A stretch of DNA of 33,749 bases from Bacillota bacterium (GTDB lineage: Bacteria; Bacillota; UBA4882; UBA8346), in NCBI GenBank assembly GCA_012728785.1, contig JAAYEK010000143.1:1-33749 (forward strand), read 5' to 3'. Positions 11,201-19,555 of this stretch are shown piece by piece. The stretch's first letter is position 1, and each line of letters opens with the position of its first letter. Position numbers and translations under genes: made by a program. Under the pieces are notes generated by a model, which saw only the letters and a list, made by a program, of their open reading frames with translations, ran no database searches and was not told the origin of the DNA.

Positions 11201-12741
11201 ACTGATTTTAAGGCCTGAACTGCATCGTCGATACCGGTACAAACCAGAGCCCGTCTATAATCGAATCGGTTTCTGCCCGCATGTAGAGTATAGGAGACAT
11301 CGCCCAAGTCGACATTTGAATCTGTTTCCAGATAACGGACTAAATTCCGGGTAGCTTTCTCCAAAGCGGTCTCCGTTTTGGCAGATAAAAGTAGTAACGA
11401 GGCTGACCTCGGATTACCCTTTTGTTCAGCTTCCGGGGGTTCAGCGACAATTATATGTGTATTGGTTCCCCCCATGCCAAAGGAATTCACTCCTGCGATC
11501 CGGTATGTGGAGTCCCAGTCGCATAGTTTTGGATTGATATAAAAAGGGCTGTTTTCCAGATCCAATTCCGGATTCGGTGTAGTGAAATTAATATGTGGAG
11601 GAATCTTTTTATGTTTTAACATTAAAACGGTTTTGATAAGACCTGCTATACCAGATGCGGAATCTAAATGGCCAATGTTGGGTTTAACCGACCCAATGGC
11701 GCAAAAATTCTTTTTATCGGTTACTGCCTCAAATACCTGTTTAAGAGAGGTCATCTCAATTGGGTCGCCGACTCTGGTACCGGTACCATGGGCCTCAATA
11801 TAGCTGATGTCTTCGGAGGTAACCCCTGCAATAGCCTGGGCAATGGCAAATACCTCGCTTTGTCCTTCGACACCCGGCGCCATATAACTGACTCTCACCG
11901 CACCGTCATTATTAACGGCGGAACCTTTAATCACCGCCCAGATGGTATCACCATCCGCAAGCGCATCCGCTACCCGTTTCAGTAACACAACACCAGCGCC
12001 ATGTCCTGCTACAAATCCATCCGCAGCAGCGTCAAAAGCCCGGCAATGGCCGTCGGAAGAAGTCGTGCCGCCTTCCATGTATAGATAACCGGATTTTTCG
12101 GGGAAATGTACGGAAACACCGCCCGCTAACGCCATATCGCTTTCATAATTCAATAAGCTCTGGCAGGCATAATGCACAGCTGTCAAAGAAGTTGATGACG
12201 AACTCTGGATGGTTACCGCCGGACCTTTTAAGTTTAAGCGGTAGGCGACTTCTGTGGTTAAACTATCTTTATCATTTCCAATGGAAACCTGTAAACTTTC
12301 TACCGATTCAACATTTCGAATCAGATGCAACAGATTATGCAGCATATAGGTATTCATGCTGGAACCGCCGAAGATACCGACACGCCCTTGATGATTATCC
12401 GGGCAATATCCTGCGCTTTCAAAAGCTTTCCAGGCGCATTCCAGAAAGAGACGATGCTGTGGATCCATTAAAGCGGCTTCCCTGGCATGTAATCCAAAAA
12501 ACTGGGCATCAATCAGATCAGTGTTGCCCAAAACGCCCCTTGCTTTAATAAAATTAGGTTTTTTAATCAATTCCGGATCAATACCGGATTCTAACAATTC
12601 TTCATCGGAAAAGAATGAAATGGATTCGATACCGTTACAAATATTATGCCAATATTGCTCCACATTTTCCGCGCCTGGGAAGCGTCCTGCCAGACCTATA
12701 ACAGCAATGCCTTCTTTTTCGTTTTGCTTAAAATTGTACAT
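8284..12741 (-). CDS. Type I polyketide synthase, Cys-less KS with inactive AT, intact KR, ACP (1485 aa)
   Basis: Domain order is KS (about 10-435), AT remnant (about 530-760), KR (about 835-1345) and ACP (about 1383-1455). In the KS the active-site Cys is replaced by Ser182 (QSSSSTSL, against QTACSTSL in a sister protein), while His318 and His358 remain. The AT motif reads GQGVGE (628-633), with Gly630 where the nucleophile Ser should be. About 80 residues, including the HAFH region, are missing. The KR looks functional: LGGLGTIG cofactor loop (1098-1105), Lys1224, Ser1248, Tyr1261 and Asn1265. The ACP carries Ser1417 in LGGNSL, within a DNFFELGG context more typical of peptidyl carriers. 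A charged tail ends the protein. A GAAGGGAT ribosome site precedes ATG 12741, 36 bases after the NRPS gene. A KS with both His but no Cys recalls decarboxylating loading KS domains, so elongation by this KS is unlikely (inference). Confidence 0.95.
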   Translation of the reverse strand: MYNFKQNEKEGIAVIGLAGRFPGAENVEQYWHNICNGIESISFFSDEELLESGIDPELIKKPNFIKARGVLGNTDLIDAQFFGLHAREAALMDPQHRLFLECAWKAFESAGYCPDNHQGRVGIFGGSSMNTYMLHNLLHLIRNVESVESLQVSIGNDKDSLTTEVAYRLNLKGPAVTIQSSSSTSLTAVHYACQSLLNYESDMALAGGVSVHFPEKSGYLYMEGGTTSSDGHCRAFDAAADGFVAGHGAGVVLLKRVADALADGDTIWAVIKGSAVNNDGAVRVSYMAPGVEGQSEVFAIAQAIAGVTSEDISYIEAHGTGTRVGDPIEMTSLKQVFEAVTDKKNFCAIGSVKPNIGHLDSASGIAGLIKTVLMLKHKKIPPHINFTTPNPELDLENSPFYINPKLCDWDSTYRIAGVNSFGMGGTNTHIIVAEPPEAEQKGNPRSASLLLLSAKTETALEKATRNLVRYLETDSNVDLGDVSYTLHAGRNRFDYRRALVCTGIDDAVQALKSVTPERVFTDAAEGAGNRLVFFLFPDELTRFEYFTTDTYRDIPLFKSSLDTCLEYVSPFLTTDLKKYFYAANQEEMQASLEEINKKGITPLVIFTIEYALAQVLLDWGIKPQGMLGQGVGEYVAACLSEVMSLQDALSLVININNIANNFSPINPSVFNEPMIPFLSGLSGNWITKAEATDSLYWQQRHEAVGFIEIIKSLLADSAAILLEVNSGTELTDRIKREILAENLDLGKYQLLNCSSKTYGYRTEYAALLETVGRLWLAGCNPDIEKLHHPEGDISHRIPLPTYPFEYKSHWVEPVKMETKDNEAELPPEDLKMAPENWFYAPAWKKENFNIDVASVRREGPYLVLLPEQTKQQNDSLIDQCINILKGHDLQVIIVSFGPNFARLTSDHYQMNPLVFEDYERLIEDLNQNGLEPGNVIDFRSLYVSKRDGVNTDYLSDCLANGFNSLLFLVKAIEQGTALNGLSRKNMLFTIISSQTLDVSGIEPISPEKTTLLGACKVIPQEYSHITCRYLDVVLPVPGSVQEKQLVMELTQEVMYGATENQVIACRGGQRFIQTVEALRLPKTGGKPLLKADGVYLILGGLGTIGYCSARALAKQGKVKLALTGSTSLPEKEQWDAWLLAHGEDDPISSKIKKLQVLDEMDCEVIYLKADLLDAEQMKAALQYVKTRFKGLNGVIDAAGAVNDEIFKPIRNISFRDPAGNLKTKWNGLYVLKEVLKEETLDFCLLCSSLSAMLGGLGLAEYAAGNLFMDAFANSCNQSSTSFWMSVNWDAFSSTSLMYKDFGTPLLDLAITAEEGEDTFIRIFSNYPLRNQYLVSTSSLDRRLRRWTLGNQDSSRTDANKQPLKKENVARLPRPALQNSYIAPQTKLEKELAEVWGRVLGLESVGINDNFFELGGNSLVGVELIADITNRYNYQLSSLDIYESPTIKMLSSLILSRNQGTEDDTEQIQKSLDRGQKRRERILRNK

Positions 12742-12777
12742 TCCATTTGATCCCTTCTATATTATCTGTTTAGATTG

Positions 12778-15700
12778 TTATCGTAAACGATTCATTTTAT
12801 TTTTAAGCATCTCATTGCGTTGTCCCAGGATTTGCTTTCGTTTTTCCATTTCGTCTTGGATTTCATTGAATATATTCTTTTGATTATCATTTTCACTAAT
12901 GCTCTGGGCCAATAATCGAATCGTCGGATGTTTGAACATGTCTACCAAAGGTATATCACATTGGCAAGTAGCTTTTATCCTTTGATGCGCCTGAGTGATC
13001 AAGATGGAATTTCCGCCTAATTCGAAAAAGTTATCATTGATACCGATTTTATCAATCTTCAATATATCCTGCCAAATTTGTAAAACCTTTTGTTCCGTTT
13101 CGTTTTCGGGGGCCAGATATGCAGTATTTAAAACCGGTCGCATGGCTGTCGGTTCCGGTAAAGCGTCCCAGTTAACCTTCCCGTTGGAATTAAGCGGGAT
13201 ACTGTCCAGTCTTTCAAAAGCAGCGGGAACCATATAAAACGGAACCTTTTGGACCAACCAATTGTGCAATTCGCTATGGTTCAAACGGTCATCGTCAGAG
13301 ACAAAGTAGGCGACCAGCTTTCGGTTACCGGACGGATCGTCTCTGGTAACGGCCACAGCATCCGAAACTTTAGGATGTTTACGTAAAGCGGTTTCCACCT
13401 CGCCTAATTCGATCCGGTAACCCCGGATTTTCACTTGTTGGTCCTTTCGACCGAGATATTTTAAAACCCCTTCCGGTAACCAAGCGCCGAGATCACCGGT
13501 TTTAAAGAGCCGTTCTCCCGGTTTAAAGGGATGGGCGATAAATCGTTCATCGGTAAATATCGGATTATTAAAATAACCGCGCGCCAATCCTAAACCACCG
13601 ATGTATATTTCACCCGTACAACCCGGCGGCATGAGCTCCAACTGTTCACCCATCACATAAACGTCGGTATTGATAATCGGACGGCCGATTGGCAGTCCCC
13701 CCATGAATTGCTCATTGATTTCTTGGATTGGATGATATGTGGAACAAACTGTTGTTTCCGAAAGACCATAAGAATTGATGATCGCGACCGAGTTTGTCAA
13801 AGTGTCGATATCATTAATTTGCAGGGCTTCTCCACCACTCAAAATAAGACGTAGGCGGGCAAGATCCTGTTTCTTATGATTCAAGCCGGCAATGAATGTC
13901 GGTACGGTGCTTATGATCGAAACATGGTGGTCCGCAATTAAGGAAAACAATTTTTCCGGATCAAGATAATCCTGGGGTCTAGATAATACCAGAGTCCCGC
14001 CGGCACAGATCAAAGGAAGTATCTCCCCGACAAAACTTGCGGAAGCAATGGAGGTTAATGGCAATATCTTATCTTCGGTAGTCGGATTGTAAGTAAGAAT
14101 AAACGAATGAATCAAATTAGTGATCCCTTGATGAGTAAGCATTACACCCTTAGGAATTCCCATGGAGCCGGAAGTATAAATGATACAAGCCAGGTTATCC
14201 GATCCCGCTTTTTCCCCTTCCCTGTCTCCTTTTACCGGGAAACGATCAATGCTTTCCCATTCCCGATCAATAGCGAGAATCCTAACTTCCGAAGCTTGAC
14301 CTTTCAGTTGCGGCGTTAAATAATCCATCGATAAGACAAATGGACATCCTGTCTCGGATAAAATAAAGCCGATCCGTTCTTCCGGCCAACCAGGATCCAA
14401 CGGCAAGTAAGCTCCACCAGCCATCAGAATCCCTAAAATGCTCACCAGCAGCTCCAAGGAGTGCTCCATGTATATACCGATACATGTCTCCGGTCCTATT
14501 CCGTTTTCAAATAAATATCCAGCCAGTTTACCCGCGCGGAGACACAATTCACCGTAGGTCAGCTTTTCTCCTTTATACTCTATGGCGACATGTTCCGGAG
14601 TTTTAGCAGCCTGTCGCCGGAATAATTCCACAATGGTTGTACCGACATAAGTGTGATCCGTATCTCCATTCCATTCTCCAAGCAGCTTTTCCCTTTCGAC
14701 TAGGGAAAGTAACGGTAATTCCGTTAAGGGAGATGAAGGTTGATTAATAATTCCTGTAAGCAAAGTTTCCAAATGAACACACATACGCCGGATAGTTTCT
14801 TCTTTATATAAATCCTTGTTAAATTCGAAAGAAGCAACCAAATTGTTATCGGCTTCTCCCATGGTCAAGGTCAAATCGAATTGCGCAACCTTCTGATCCA
14901 GCACCATCGATTCAAGTTTTAGCCCCGCCAACTTCATTGGAGCGCCCTCAATGTTCAGTGAGAAGGCGGTTAACCCTTCCTTATTAAATTTATAAGCTCT
15001 TTGATAGGCGAACATAATCTGAAACAATGGTGAACGGCTGTAATCCCGTTCCGGTTTTAGTTCGTTCACCAATAGATCGAATGGATAATCCTGTCCGGCC
15101 AGCGCTTCCAGTAGGTATGTCTTTGTCTGGTCTAATAAATCGGTAAATGAGAAGTCAGGTTGCGGTTTAGACCTTACCACCACCGAATTAACAAAATAAC
15201 CTAAAGTTTGTGTAAATTCCCTTTCGCTACGACCGGTTGTGGGAATACCGATTAAAAAATCCTCCTGTTTCGTATATCGGTAAATAAGGAGCTGGAACGC
15301 TGCCAAGAGTAATGTATGCATGGTAACATTAACTTTCCTGGCGAATTCTTTTACTTTTTCCGAAAGCGTTGCGTCAAAGCGGACCGTATAAATTTGTCCT
15401 TGATAGGTTTGTACGGGCGGACGCGGAAAATCCACCGGCATGTTCAGAACCGGCAACTGCCCGGCTAATTGTTTCATCCAATAAGAACGTAATTTTTCAC
15501 CCTTGGCCGAAGAAAGCATCGCTTTTTGCCAATGGACAAAAGCGGCGTAGTTTTGGGTTCCCGCTAATGAGGCGAAATCCTGTTCTTGAGCTTCAGGATT
15601 ACATTCTGTGGTATAAAACTGGCCCAATTGTTCAATGATCAGACTAAGAGACCAGAAATCCGTAATGATATGATGCAAGACCATCAGTAAAATGGTTTCT

Positions 15701-18213
15701 CGATCAGATTTTCTAAACAGAACGATCCGCAATAACGGGCCCTTTTCAAGATCAAAAGGCCTTCTTGCTTCCTGTTCTATCCGACTATTTATAGTTTCAT
15801 CGTTCAAAACCGAGGCGTCGACGAGGTAATACTCCGGTTCTAAAGTCTCATGAACCTTTTGCACCTCAGTCTTCAAGATATTGGAATAGTTAAATGTGGT
15901 CCGTAAAATCCCATGCTGCCGTACTAATTTTTGGAAAGCCCTGAATAAAGCATCTGCATTTAATCCGTTGGTGATTCTCACCGCGCAAGGAACATTATAG
16001 GCAGAACTTTCCGGCGCTAACTGATACAGGAACCAGAGCGCCTTCTGTCCATGAGATAGGGGATATTCGGCGTAATTATGAGAAGGGACAAATTCCAAAG
16101 CGTCTGAAAATTCCGATTCTTTTTGGATGGATGGCTCGTTAAGTTCCCGGATGATCAGCTCACTAATCTGAACGACGCTAGCCCCCTGCAAAATATCTAT
16201 AATTGGGATATTAACACCTAAGTTGCCATCAAGTATGTTCTTTATTTCTAAAGCTGTTACGGAGTCGACGCCTAGCGAGATAATCGAGGTCTGGCAGTCA
16301 ATGCGGGAAACCGGCAGAGCCAATGCCTGGGAAAGTTGGATCTGCAGGTAACGGCAGAGAAGTTGCCCTAATAATGCAGGATCATCTTCATTTTTGATAT
16401 CCGCTAAAAGATCCGGTTCCTCAACCGACTGCATAGAGGCCACAGAAATCTTCGCGGTACTGATGCCGACAAGTTCCAGTCCCTGATTGATAAATAAATC
16501 CCGACAGCGGTAACGTTGGATTTTTCCGCTAGTGGTTTTGGGAATACTAAAATATCTGATAAAAGCAATGGTATGTACCGGAATCTCATAAACTTCCGTA
16601 ATCGCCTGCCTTATACATAGGGCTATTTCTTCAAGGTCGATATTTTTATAATCCCGTTTTAATTCTTCAACGATTACCAGCTCTTCACATCCATCCATCT
16701 CAACGGAAAAAGCGGCGCAAGCTCCGGTGTTCAAAGCAGGATGGGCTTCACTCGCTATAAGCTCAATGTCCTGGGGATAATAGTTACGTCCTTTATAGAT
16801 GATCAAATCCTTGATTCGTCCGGTGATATATAGTTGATTTTCACAAATAAAACCCAAATCGCCGGTACGGAGATAAGGTCCGGCTTGGGTATCTTTAATA
16901 TAAGCTTGAAAAGTATCCTTGCTCATCGCCGGCTTCCGCCAGTATCCTTGCGCGACACTTTCACCGCTAACCCATACCTCGCCAATTTCGTTATCCAAAC
17001 AGAGTGTACACTCCTGCGGATTTACAATGACAACCCTTTGATCGGCGTGAGTTTGGCCGCAACCAACCATGGCAAAATAATCGGTTCTGAAATCATTCTC
17101 AGCGCCGTTAATGTCCGGCGGACATGGAGTAGTGCAATGAATAACTTTATTTTGAGAAAGAGCGTTTTTGCTGATAAAACGCACTGTCGGTTCCAGCTCT
17201 TTTTCAACGCCGGTAACAAACAAAGTCGCTTCGGCCAAACCATAACAGGGATAAAAAGCTTTACGTTTAAATCCACATGACTTAAATGCCTTTTCAAAAC
17301 GATCCAACACTTCACTATGTATCGGTTCCGCGCCATTAAAAGCTAGATCCCAACTGGATAAATCGAATTTACTCTTTTCTTCCTGGGAAATTTTATTGAC
17401 ACATAAATCATAAGCAAAGTTAGGACCCCCACTGGTTGTAGCCTTGTATCGGGTAATTGCATGTAGCCAACGGTCAGGTTTTTGAATGAAATCAAAAGGA
17501 GACATCAAGGTAACTGGAAATCCGCCATACAGGGGTTGCATAATTCCACCGATTAAACCCATATCGTGATAAGGGGGTAACCAGATCACGCCCCGGCTTG
17601 AAGAATCATGCCCGAAACATGAGTAAATCTGGGATAAATTGTGCATGATGTTGCCGTGACTTACTATCACACCTTTAGGAGAAGCCGTCGAACCTGATGT
17701 ATACTGAAGAAAAGCGGGGCTATTCTTTTCGACAAAAACCGGAGTCTCCTCCTCCGGCTGATCCTCAGCAGGATCGTCGATTAATATCCATATTACCGTA
17801 TCAAGTCCATAATGATTGATAAATTTTAGCCGAACTTTATTGGATATCTCTTGATTTGTCAGAATAATCCCTACATTGGCGTCACTCAATATTGCTTTGA
17901 TTCGTAAATCCGGCTTATTGATTCGCGGCAACGGAGTTGGAATGGCTATTGCCCCGGCGTATAAACATCCAAAAAAAGCTTTGACAAAATCGAGTCCGGG
18001 TGAGAAAAATAATAATACAGGTTGTCCGCTGCCTCCATTCCTGATGATTTTGGAAGCAATCTCGCGGGCTGCGAAGTCCAGTTCGGCATAATTCAAGTTT
18101 ACTTCTTTAGTTTCACCGTCTAATAGATAGGTATATCCAATTTTTTGAGATTGGTTTTTTGCGCGCCATTTTAATATGGCCGCCAAAGATGCACATGAAT
18201 TCAAGTTCAACAT
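12778..18213 (-). CDS. Hybrid FAAL-ACP-C-A-PCP nonribosomal peptide synthetase (1811 aa)
   Basis: The N-terminal fatty acyl-AMP ligase (about 1-585) has the AMP-binding YTSGSTASPKG (171-181), the YHDMGLIGG segment and RIKDLIIYKGRNYYP (466-480), as in FAAL enzymes that pass acyl-adenylates to a carrier protein. An ACP follows (about 612-690; Ser651 in LGVDS). The condensation domain (about 716-1165) has the active-site HHxxxDxxS at 847-855. The adenylation domain (about 1195-1690) has YTSGSMGIPKG (1346-1356) and the A10 Lys1679. The final PCP has Ser1736 in LGGNS, and a charged tail follows. By alignment to GrsA the specificity code reads A-S-G-S-I-S-S-V-C-K. The usual Asp235 is Ala1392, which argues against a standard alpha-amino acid. 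There is no epimerase, methyltransferase or thioesterase. It is the first gene of the operon and collinear with the PKS genes, so it probably starts the product with a fatty acyl chain. Confidence 0.95.
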   Translation of the reverse strand: MLNLNSCASLAAILKWRAKNQSQKIGYTYLLDGETKEVNLNYAELDFAAREIASKIIRNGGSGQPVLLFFSPGLDFVKAFFGCLYAGAIAIPTPLPRINKPDLRIKAILSDANVGIILTNQEISNKVRLKFINHYGLDTVIWILIDDPAEDQPEEETPVFVEKNSPAFLQYTSGSTASPKGVIVSHGNIMHNLSQIYSCFGHDSSSRGVIWLPPYHDMGLIGGIMQPLYGGFPVTLMSPFDFIQKPDRWLHAITRYKATTSGGPNFAYDLCVNKISQEEKSKFDLSSWDLAFNGAEPIHSEVLDRFEKAFKSCGFKRKAFYPCYGLAEATLFVTGVEKELEPTVRFISKNALSQNKVIHCTTPCPPDINGAENDFRTDYFAMVGCGQTHADQRVVIVNPQECTLCLDNEIGEVWVSGESVAQGYWRKPAMSKDTFQAYIKDTQAGPYLRTGDLGFICENQLYITGRIKDLIIYKGRNYYPQDIELIASEAHPALNTGACAAFSVEMDGCEELVIVEELKRDYKNIDLEEIALCIRQAITEVYEIPVHTIAFIRYFSIPKTTSGKIQRYRCRDLFINQGLELVGISTAKISVASMQSVEEPDLLADIKNEDDPALLGQLLCRYLQIQLSQALALPVSRIDCQTSIISLGVDSVTALEIKNILDGNLGVNIPIIDILQGASVVQISELIIRELNEPSIQKESEFSDALEFVPSHNYAEYPLSHGQKALWFLYQLAPESSAYNVPCAVRITNGLNADALFRAFQKLVRQHGILRTTFNYSNILKTEVQKVHETLEPEYYLVDASVLNDETINSRIEQEARRPFDLEKGPLLRIVLFRKSDRETILLMVLHHIITDFWSLSLIIEQLGQFYTTECNPEAQEQDFASLAGTQNYAAFVHWQKAMLSSAKGEKLRSYWMKQLAGQLPVLNMPVDFPRPPVQTYQGQIYTVRFDATLSEKVKEFARKVNVTMHTLLLAAFQLLIYRYTKQEDFLIGIPTTGRSEREFTQTLGYFVNSVVVRSKPQPDFSFTDLLDQTKTYLLEALAGQDYPFDLLVNELKPERDYSRSPLFQIMFAYQRAYKFNKEGLTAFSLNIEGAPMKLAGLKLESMVLDQKVAQFDLTLTMGEADNNLVASFEFNKDLYKEETIRRMCVHLETLLTGIINQPSSPLTELPLLSLVEREKLLGEWNGDTDHTYVGTTIVELFRRQAAKTPEHVAIEYKGEKLTYGELCLRAGKLAGYLFENGIGPETCIGIYMEHSLELLVSILGILMAGGAYLPLDPGWPEERIGFILSETGCPFVLSMDYLTPQLKGQASEVRILAIDREWESIDRFPVKGDREGEKAGSDNLACIIYTSGSMGIPKGVMLTHQGITNLIHSFILTYNPTTEDKILPLTSIASASFVGEILPLICAGGTLVLSRPQDYLDPEKLFSLIADHHVSIISTVPTFIAGLNHKKQDLARLRLILSGGEALQINDIDTLTNSVAIINSYGLSETTVCSTYHPIQEINEQFMGGLPIGRPIINTDVYVMGEQLELMPPGCTGEIYIGGLGLARGYFNNPIFTDERFIAHPFKPGERLFKTGDLGAWLPEGVLKYLGRKDQQVKIRGYRIELGEVETALRKHPKVSDAVAVTRDDPSGNRKLVAYFVSDDDRLNHSELHNWLVQKVPFYMVPAAFERLDSIPLNSNGKVNWDALPEPTAMRPVLNTAYLAPENETEQKVLQIWQDILKIDKIGINDNFFELGGNSILITQAHQRIKATCQCDIPLVDMFKHPTIRLLAQSISENDNQKNIFNEIQDEMEKRKQILGQRNEMLKNKMNRLR

Positions 18214-18676
18214 AGCATTTCACTCTTCAAATAATTAGTATTTTTGTAAGAAAAAATATTAAATCTATCTATCAATAATCAATTAATAACAATAGTAACA
18301 CAAACGTAATAATTTGTATATATATAATATTAATAAAATAAATTAATTGATATTTGATAAAAAATGAAAAATAATAAATAAACACCTCTTCCTTTGGTAT
18401 AGAAAGTTGAAAGGTTTATTTTCGGAATAAATGTTATAGAAATGTTTTACTGTAAAACCTGCCCAGACATTACTGGGATTGAGATAGGTTTGTAGACAAC
18501 AGCCCAGGGGATTTGGCAAGGGCTATTAAAATTATATTTAGCCTGGTGTAAAAAGATGGGTTCTTGATTAGCTATTTAATTCATGTAAAAACATTCAAAG
18601 AGATTGAAGATAGAAGTCTAGAGGACCCTTTCCCTTGAAAGGAATTAGCTGGAATTGAGGGGAATTCAAAATTTAT
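18214..18676. other. Non-coding, very AT-rich leader upstream of the NRPS/PKS operon
   Basis: No convincing gene is present. The part from about 18230 to 18385 is almost entirely A and T and must hold the promoter of the NRPS/PKS operon, but several overlapping TATAAT-like and TTGATT-like strings make any single assignment arbitrary. The part from 18420 to 18676 is more balanced and contains small weak hairpins, for example CCTTTC/GAAAGG at 18627-18642. I see no riboswitch or tRNA. Confidence 0.5.
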
Positions 18677-18700
18677 AAAAAAAGCCCGATCATAGGGCTT
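18677..18700 (-). terminator. Rho-independent terminator after the Fic gene
   Basis: On the minus strand the stem AAGCCC/GGGCTT encloses a 7-base loop and is followed by a run of T. It begins 9 bases past the stop of the Fic gene, so it should close the small cluster and insulate the NRPS/PKS operon from it. Confidence 0.8.
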
Positions 18701-18708
18701 AATCTTTC

Positions 18709-19512
18709 TCATTCTATATATGTAAGCCTGTTTTTAATAATCCTCTCAAACTCTTTATTATTACCGTCAAAACTTTCCCGGCTGGCGAAGATCATATATT
18801 CTTGGGATACATCTGAAAAATTCAATCGATAACCCGCCTTTATCGCCAATTGGCGTAGAAACTCCCGTTGGGTACGGCCATTACCTTCCCGAAAGGGATG
18901 CAAAGCATTCAAATCTCCCAAAAATTCGGCGGCATCTTTGGCAAACTCCGCCGGTTCCAACCCTTGCAAGTAATCTTCCTTTTTCAGACGTCCAAAAATC
19001 TGCTGTTGATAACTTATCAGACATTCCGTCCGGCAAAACCAGTGACCGCCTTTGCCGATATCGACATTGCGGGTCTTTCCGGCCCACGGAAACAAGTCCT
19101 GAAAAAACTGAAAATGGATTGCCTTAAGATAGTCAAAGTCAAACTTGCCTTGGATCGGGTTGCGCCAATGTTCGATCATGCGAAAGCCGGTCAGATTCCG
19201 CTCCGCCTCTTGGAGCAGTACCCAATTGTTGATCCCGAAGTTATTTAGCAATACATTCGTTTCAGGGTAGAGATAACCTACAACATCGGATTCCGCAGCG
19301 CCATAAAAAATTTCAGGGCGCTCCTCACTTAATTTCTCGATTTTAAATAAATAATTCTGCCGTGCTTCTTCAACGCCGATCTCCCCATTTCCGATTTTAT
19401 GAAATAGGGTTTCTTCCTCCGCGGTAAACTTGAAGCCCTCCATCCGAATGTCAGCCAATATTGAGGCCACAATTTGGAGTTCGGGATTGGTTTGATCAAG
19501 CTTCATATTCAT
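18709..19512 (-). CDS. Fic-domain protein with VbhA-like N-terminal region (267 aa)
   Basis: The complete Fic motif HPFREGNGRTQR is at 205-216, with the catalytic His205 and the anion-binding loop intact. Family members transfer AMP or other phosphate-containing groups to target proteins. Residues 10-60 resemble the VbhA-type antitoxin fold: a helix ending DIRMEG (21-26), then a short GEI segment (43-45). In known Fic regulators the inhibitory motif is S/T-x-x-x-E/D-G/N. Here Glu25-Gly26 are present but Asp21 takes the Ser/Thr place. I read it as a self-restrained Fic enzyme with toxin and antitoxin parts in one chain, although the substituted residue leaves the inhibition uncertain. A GGGG ribosome site lies 7 bases before the ATG. 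It follows the Myb/SANT-like ORF by 43 bases and ends at a terminator, so it is probably the last gene of a short operon. The target is unknown. Confidence 0.92.
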   Translation of the reverse strand: MNMKLDQTNPELQIVASILADIRMEGFKFTAEEETLFHKIGNGEIGVEEARQNYLFKIEKLSEERPEIFYGAAESDVVGYLYPETNVLLNNFGINNWVLLQEAERNLTGFRMIEHWRNPIQGKFDFDYLKAIHFQFFQDLFPWAGKTRNVDIGKGGHWFCRTECLISYQQQIFGRLKKEDYLQGLEPAEFAKDAAEFLGDLNALHPFREGNGRTQREFLRQLAIKAGYRLNFSDVSQEYMIFASRESFDGNNKEFERIIKNRLTYIE

Positions 19513-19555
19513 CGAAAACCCCCGATCCGATTCAATATAAATCTTACCTACTTAC

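Noticed and set aside
12778-12960. Thioesterase or reductase release domain at the end of the NRPS
   Set aside because: After the PCP only a charged helical tail of about 40 residues remains, so release must be by a later protein outside the window.
18245-18400. Small hydrophobic peptide starting with GTG after a GGAAGAGG string on the minus strand
   Set aside because: The codons are almost all A/T, the start is GTG abutting the possible ribosome site, and such frames are expected by chance in DNA this AT-rich.
18627-18642. Short CCTTTC/GAAAGG hairpin as a terminator or regulator
   Set aside because: The stem is only 6 bp with no T-run on either strand, and a proper terminator lies about 40 bases away.
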